A DNA stretch of 30,821 bases from a virus: the IMG/VR virus record IMGVR_UViG_3300025853_000029, positions 1 to 30,821 of that record; one strand, written 5' to 3'. Positions 28,739 through 30,821 of the stretch are shown in pieces. Within the stretch, counting starts at the first letter, position 1, and each line of letters starts with the position of its first letter. The translations under genes were made by a program, and so were the position numbers. The notes under the pieces were generated by a model. It was not told the DNA's origin. It did not search any database and saw only the letters and a program-made list of their open reading frames with translations.

Positions 28739-28953
28739 TTTGCAAATTTCTCTAGGCTTGCTATTCCAAAAGATCCTAGAGTTATCAGTACGAAACTATT
28801 GTACGTAAACTCATTAATCTGCAGGTTTCCTCCGCAGGCTCCGGTTATTAAATCTGCTAGCATCACTAGCACCATCACTGCAAACGATAGGAAGCCGATG
28901 ATCGTCTTCTCGTTCCAGTCATTACTATCCTTGAATATCTCTATAAATCGCAT
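28735..28953 (-). CDS. Holin-like membrane protein, 72 aa
   Basis: Two hydrophobic segments are visible: IIGFLSFAVMVLVMLADLIT (about residues 18-37) and FTYNSFVLITLGSFGIASLE (about 49-68), joined by a Gly/Asn loop; the ends are charged. This is a typical two-span small holin layout. It overlaps the endolysin gene by 29 bases. The endolysin has no signal peptide, so a hole-forming partner is needed, and this is the best candidate. Confidence 0.72.
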   Translation of the reverse strand: MRFIEIFKDSNDWNEKTIIGFLSFAVMVLVMLADLITGACGGNLQINEFTYNSFVLITLGSFGIASLEKFAK

Positions 28954-29404
28954 ACGCTATCTTGCTTCTATCTCGTTTTGCTGTTAATACCTGACCTCTG
29001 TTTTTACCTTTCTTCTTATAGCTTACGTGTATCCAGGCCGGTTCCTCGTCTGTTCCAAATTCCCATATCAACTGGTCGAATACCAAGTGGTCCTTCACGT
29101 AATGGAAGAGCTCTGCATTCGTTACTCCACCATATACGTGTGCATCTATATCCAGGGCCTGGCCTTTGCAGTGTTGACTGGTCCGGCTGCTGCCTCCAAT
29201 CTTGCTGTTTAGCTTTTCAGATCTGAATCCTGATGTCACTCCGATTGGTACATCGAAGTGTTCTCTGATTGGCTGAAATACTTTCTTTGCTATAGCCTTC
29301 AGGTTTTCTAACTGTTCTATGTTTGGCTCGTTTTCAATGCCAAACTTAATCGCTGTTGCGGATCTAGTTACCTCCTGGAGAGTGAGGTTCTTGCTTAAAT
29401 TCAT
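28925..29404 (-). CDS. Endolysin, peptidase M15A type
   Basis: A 159-residue protein of the Peptidase_M15_3 family. SGFRSEKLNSKIGG, then SSRTSQHCKGQALDID, gives the zinc ligands His78 and Asp85, and AWIHVSYK gives His126. The family cleaves peptide cross-links or D-Ala ends in cell-wall peptidoglycan. No signal peptide or wall-binding domain is seen, so export depends on the holin-like gene that follows. This is the usual single-domain size for phages of Gram-negative hosts. Confidence 0.9.
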   Translation of the reverse strand: MNLSKNLTLQEVTRSATAIKFGIENEPNIEQLENLKAIAKKVFQPIREHFDVPIGVTSGFRSEKLNSKIGGSSRTSQHCKGQALDIDAHVYGGVTNAELFHYVKDHLVFDQLIWEFGTDEEPAWIHVSYKKKGKNRGQVLTAKRDRSKIAYAIYRDIQG

Positions 29405-29407
29405 AGT

Positions 29408-29563
29408 CTAGTCTGTTAGATATATACTTCCTATTCCTTGAGCCCATAGCGATCCATCGCAGCACTTTCTAGAGTAGGTATTCGTCTCTTTACATAGACA
29501 ACCTCTTCTACCTCCTTTCGGAGAAGTGCGTGAGGGTATGTAATTCTTATCGTTATAGTTCAT
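29408..29563 (-). CDS. Conserved small Cys-rich phage protein, 51 aa
   Basis: MNYNDKNYIPSRTSPKGGRR, then GCLCKETNTYSRKCCDGSLW and AQGIGSI. The GCLC...KCCDGSL...AQGIG pattern is one I recognise as a recurrent unnamed small protein next to phage fibre and lysis genes. Its ATG lies over the stop region of the 124-aa gene (11-base overlap). A longer frame from 29635 reads through that gene and is rejected. Four Cys may form disulfides or bind metal; it may be a virion or fibre-associated piece. Confidence 0.72.
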   Translation of the reverse strand: MNYNDKNYIPSRTSPKGGRRGCLCKETNTYSRKCCDGSLWAQGIGSIYLTD

Positions 29564-29927
29564 CTTCTTCAGGTTCTGGTGGATTGCAATACTCACTATC
29601 AGGATGTAATACGCAGTAAGTCTTGGCGTACTCATCTCTTTGGCTACTGCTTCCGTAGTTATGAATACCCATAGGGGTAGGCCAAACGATAAACTCCTCC
29701 CAAGATTGTAAAGGCTCGGTAGACCAACTTACATCTACTGCGTATTTTGTAGATACTACGGCTTCTTTTATGGTGTTGCCTTCCTCATCATATTGAGGTG
29801 GTGTAATGGTTAGATAGCCTAACTTTACCACCGATTGCGTAAGGTTGCCTTCCTCGTTTCTTAAAAGGTCTATAGCAGCGTTAGCTTCTGCCTCATCTAC
29901 GAACTCGTATTTTCTTGTTATATCCAT
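29553..29927 (-). CDS. Hypothetical fibre-associated protein, 124 aa
   Basis: MDITRKYEFVDEAEANAAID, a middle with KLGYLTITPPQYDEEGNTIK and YAVDVSWSTEPLQSWEEFIV, and an acidic end (CNPPEPEEDEL). The start of the pattern (ITRKYEF..EAEANAAID) is familiar from proteins following tail fibres in Bacteroidota phages. It lies four bases after the fibre stop. It may be a fibre chaperone or minor tail protein; neither is proven. Confidence 0.6.
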   Translation of the reverse strand: MDITRKYEFVDEAEANAAIDLLRNEEGNLTQSVVKLGYLTITPPQYDEEGNTIKEAVVSTKYAVDVSWSTEPLQSWEEFIVWPTPMGIHNYGSSSQRDEYAKTYCVLHPDSEYCNPPEPEEDEL

Positions 29928-29931
29928 CGGT

Positions 29932-30821
29932 TTAAGAGGTTAGCGTTGCAAGGTTTCCATTACTTATACGAGTATCAAACAAAAGCACTCGGTTAACTCT
30001 TTGGTCAGCCTTTATACTGCCATCATAGTTACCAAATCTCACATCATCACAAGCTGGTATTAAATTAGGTGCTGCGGTATTTACTTGCGTTCCGTTAATA
30101 TAAAAGGCCATATCTCTATCATCATAAGCAATAGCACATTTTAGCCTATCGCCTTCAGCAAAGAATGAGGTAGCCGTTGTTATGGTAGCTTGTGTAGAGC
30201 CTCCTTGCTCTACCTTTGCAGTCACTTCGTTTGAGCTTGTTGTTTCAATAGATATAAAATTGCTTGAGGTTGAATCGCTAATAGAAAAGTTTACTTTATC
30301 TGCCTCATCAAAATAAGCATCAAATAAAATAGTACCAGCAGTTTGTCCTATTACCCCACTTTGATTAAGTAAGGTGTTTACATCCGCCTCCCTCGTAACG
30401 CTTCCGCCACTATGGTTAGGTATGTAGGAAGTTTCATAAGTAGCGTTCTCAAATTGCGCTCCGTACACTTCCGCATCCAATCCGCTGCTATCGGTTTTTA
30501 TTTGTAGCGTTGTCGTGTTTGTAGAAAAGTATAAATCTATACGCTGATAAGATGAGGTTAAAGCAGTAGTGCTTGAGGCATTTGCTCCACTATCCGTTAA
30601 TATTAGATTTCCAGTACCTTTAGTGTAAATAGTAAAAACTCCCGATGTATTGGTAACGCTTGTTTCAATATAATCAGAACCATTAGTAAAAACTAACCTT
30701 GAACTATTTTGTAATCCTTCTGGGCTTGTTCCGTAATTACTTGTTATTGTTGGGCTTCCTTGTGGTGTCCATCCTTCAAAGTATTCCGAGTACCCTATTT
30801 CATTAGTCCTACTCCCCTCTA
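29932..30821 (-). CDS. Tail fibre / spike protein, C-terminal part (continues at 866..1)
   Basis: This frame is open from the window end to the stop at 29932. Bases 30821-30695 duplicate the start of the window, so the unique part is 30694-29932. It continues the frame of 866..1, giving 542 residues in total. The part holds LDAEVYGAQFENATYETSYI followed by PNHSGGSVTREADVN, the hallmark of the phage spike-fibre type. After it comes a LamG-like domain (ILFDAYFDEADKVNFSISDS, later LKCAIAYDDRDMAFYINGTQ). The protein is likely the receptor-binding fibre, with C-terminal glycan binding. Confidence 0.82.
   Translation of the reverse strand, partial: EGSRTNEIGYSEYFEGWTPQGSPTITSNYGTSPEGLQNSSRLVFTNGSDYIETSVTNTSGVFTIYTKGTGNLILTDSGANASSTTALTSSYQRIDLYFSTNTTTLQIKTDSSGLDAEVYGAQFENATYETSYIPNHSGGSVTREADVNTLLNQSGVIGQTAGTILFDAYFDEADKVNFSISDSTSSNFISIETTSSNEVTAKVEQGGSTQATITTATSFFAEGDRLKCAIAYDDRDMAFYINGTQVNTAAPNLIPACDDVRFGNYDGSIKADQRVNRVLLFDTRISNGNLATLTS
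30695..30821. repeat. Terminal direct repeat, right copy (assembly overlap)
   Basis: Identical to 1-127; see the left copy. It should be trimmed when the genome is closed. Confidence 0.95.

Noticed and set aside
29408-29635. A 75-codon version of the Cys-rich protein starting at 29635
   Set aside because: The first 24 codons are antiphase to the end of the 124-aa gene; the ATG at 29563 matches the family start and the overlap style.
1-30821. Integrase, repressor, diversity-generating retroelement, tRNA or rRNA genes
   Set aside because: No tyrosine or serine recombinase, reverse transcriptase, template-variable repeat pair, tRNA cloverleaf or rRNA-like stretch was seen on either strand.

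Overview
The window is the complete genome of a small tailed phage (siphovirus-type), almost certainly infecting a member of the Bacteroidota (Flavobacteriia-like). The last 127 bases (30695-30821) repeat the first 127 exactly, and the tail-fibre gene cut at position 1 continues in frame at the other end, so the molecule closes to a circle of 30,694 bp. A 127-base overlap is the usual signature of a k=127 assembly graph, so I read it as circular or circularly permuted DNA, not a biological terminal repeat. The host is inferred from three things: the protein families (capsid, tail tube, portal and connector of kinds I recognise from Bacteroidota phages), promoters resembling TTG-N19..21-TAnnTTTG, and A-rich start regions with little Shine-Dalgarno. 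I see no integrase, excisionase, repressor or reverse transcriptase, so a virulent lifestyle is likely.

Every gene I support lies on the minus strand, so transcription runs from high to low coordinates. Genes are packed with ATGA or TAATG overlaps. Many genes of 20-60 codons sit between larger ones; I placed about 20 by reading the joins by hand.

Layout in the direction of transcription. (1) 17933 to 1964, packaging and virion: small and large terminase, a tail-assembly chaperone split by a T9 slip site, tail completion and neck proteins, two large tail-tip/baseplate-type proteins, tape measure, XkdF-like prohead protease with extra domains, acidic scaffold, two related coiled-coil proteins, a decoration-like protein, major capsid, tail tube, an AT-rich insert gene, portal and connector. 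Portal downstream of capsid and tail tube is an unusual order. (2) 1976 through the junction to 29408: adhesion proteins (an arabinofuranosidase-B/LamG-like protein and a 542-residue fibre) and two small proteins. (3) 29404 to 28081, lysis: M15 endolysin, two small membrane proteins and a probable single-chain spanin. (4) 28064 to 24704, replication and recombination: RusA-like resolvase, SSB-like protein, RecA/DnaB-type helicase, HNH protein and a DnaA-domain-IV-like protein. (5) 24707 to 22779: an AT-rich run of small gene cassettes, including a Dam-type methyltransferase, whose starts share one repeated sequence. (6) 22801 to 18038: PD-(D/E)XK nucleases, a sigma-like factor and a ParB-methyltransferase fusion.

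Points I find most interesting: the repeated start-associated sequence in the cassette array, two copies of which also encode the C-terminus of the gene before; the canonical -1 slip site in the tail chaperone; the probable unimolecular spanin; an inverted repeat that could lock a start site in read-through mRNA; and a helical module with a shared ASQEVKLS-type motif used three times beside the capsid protease.
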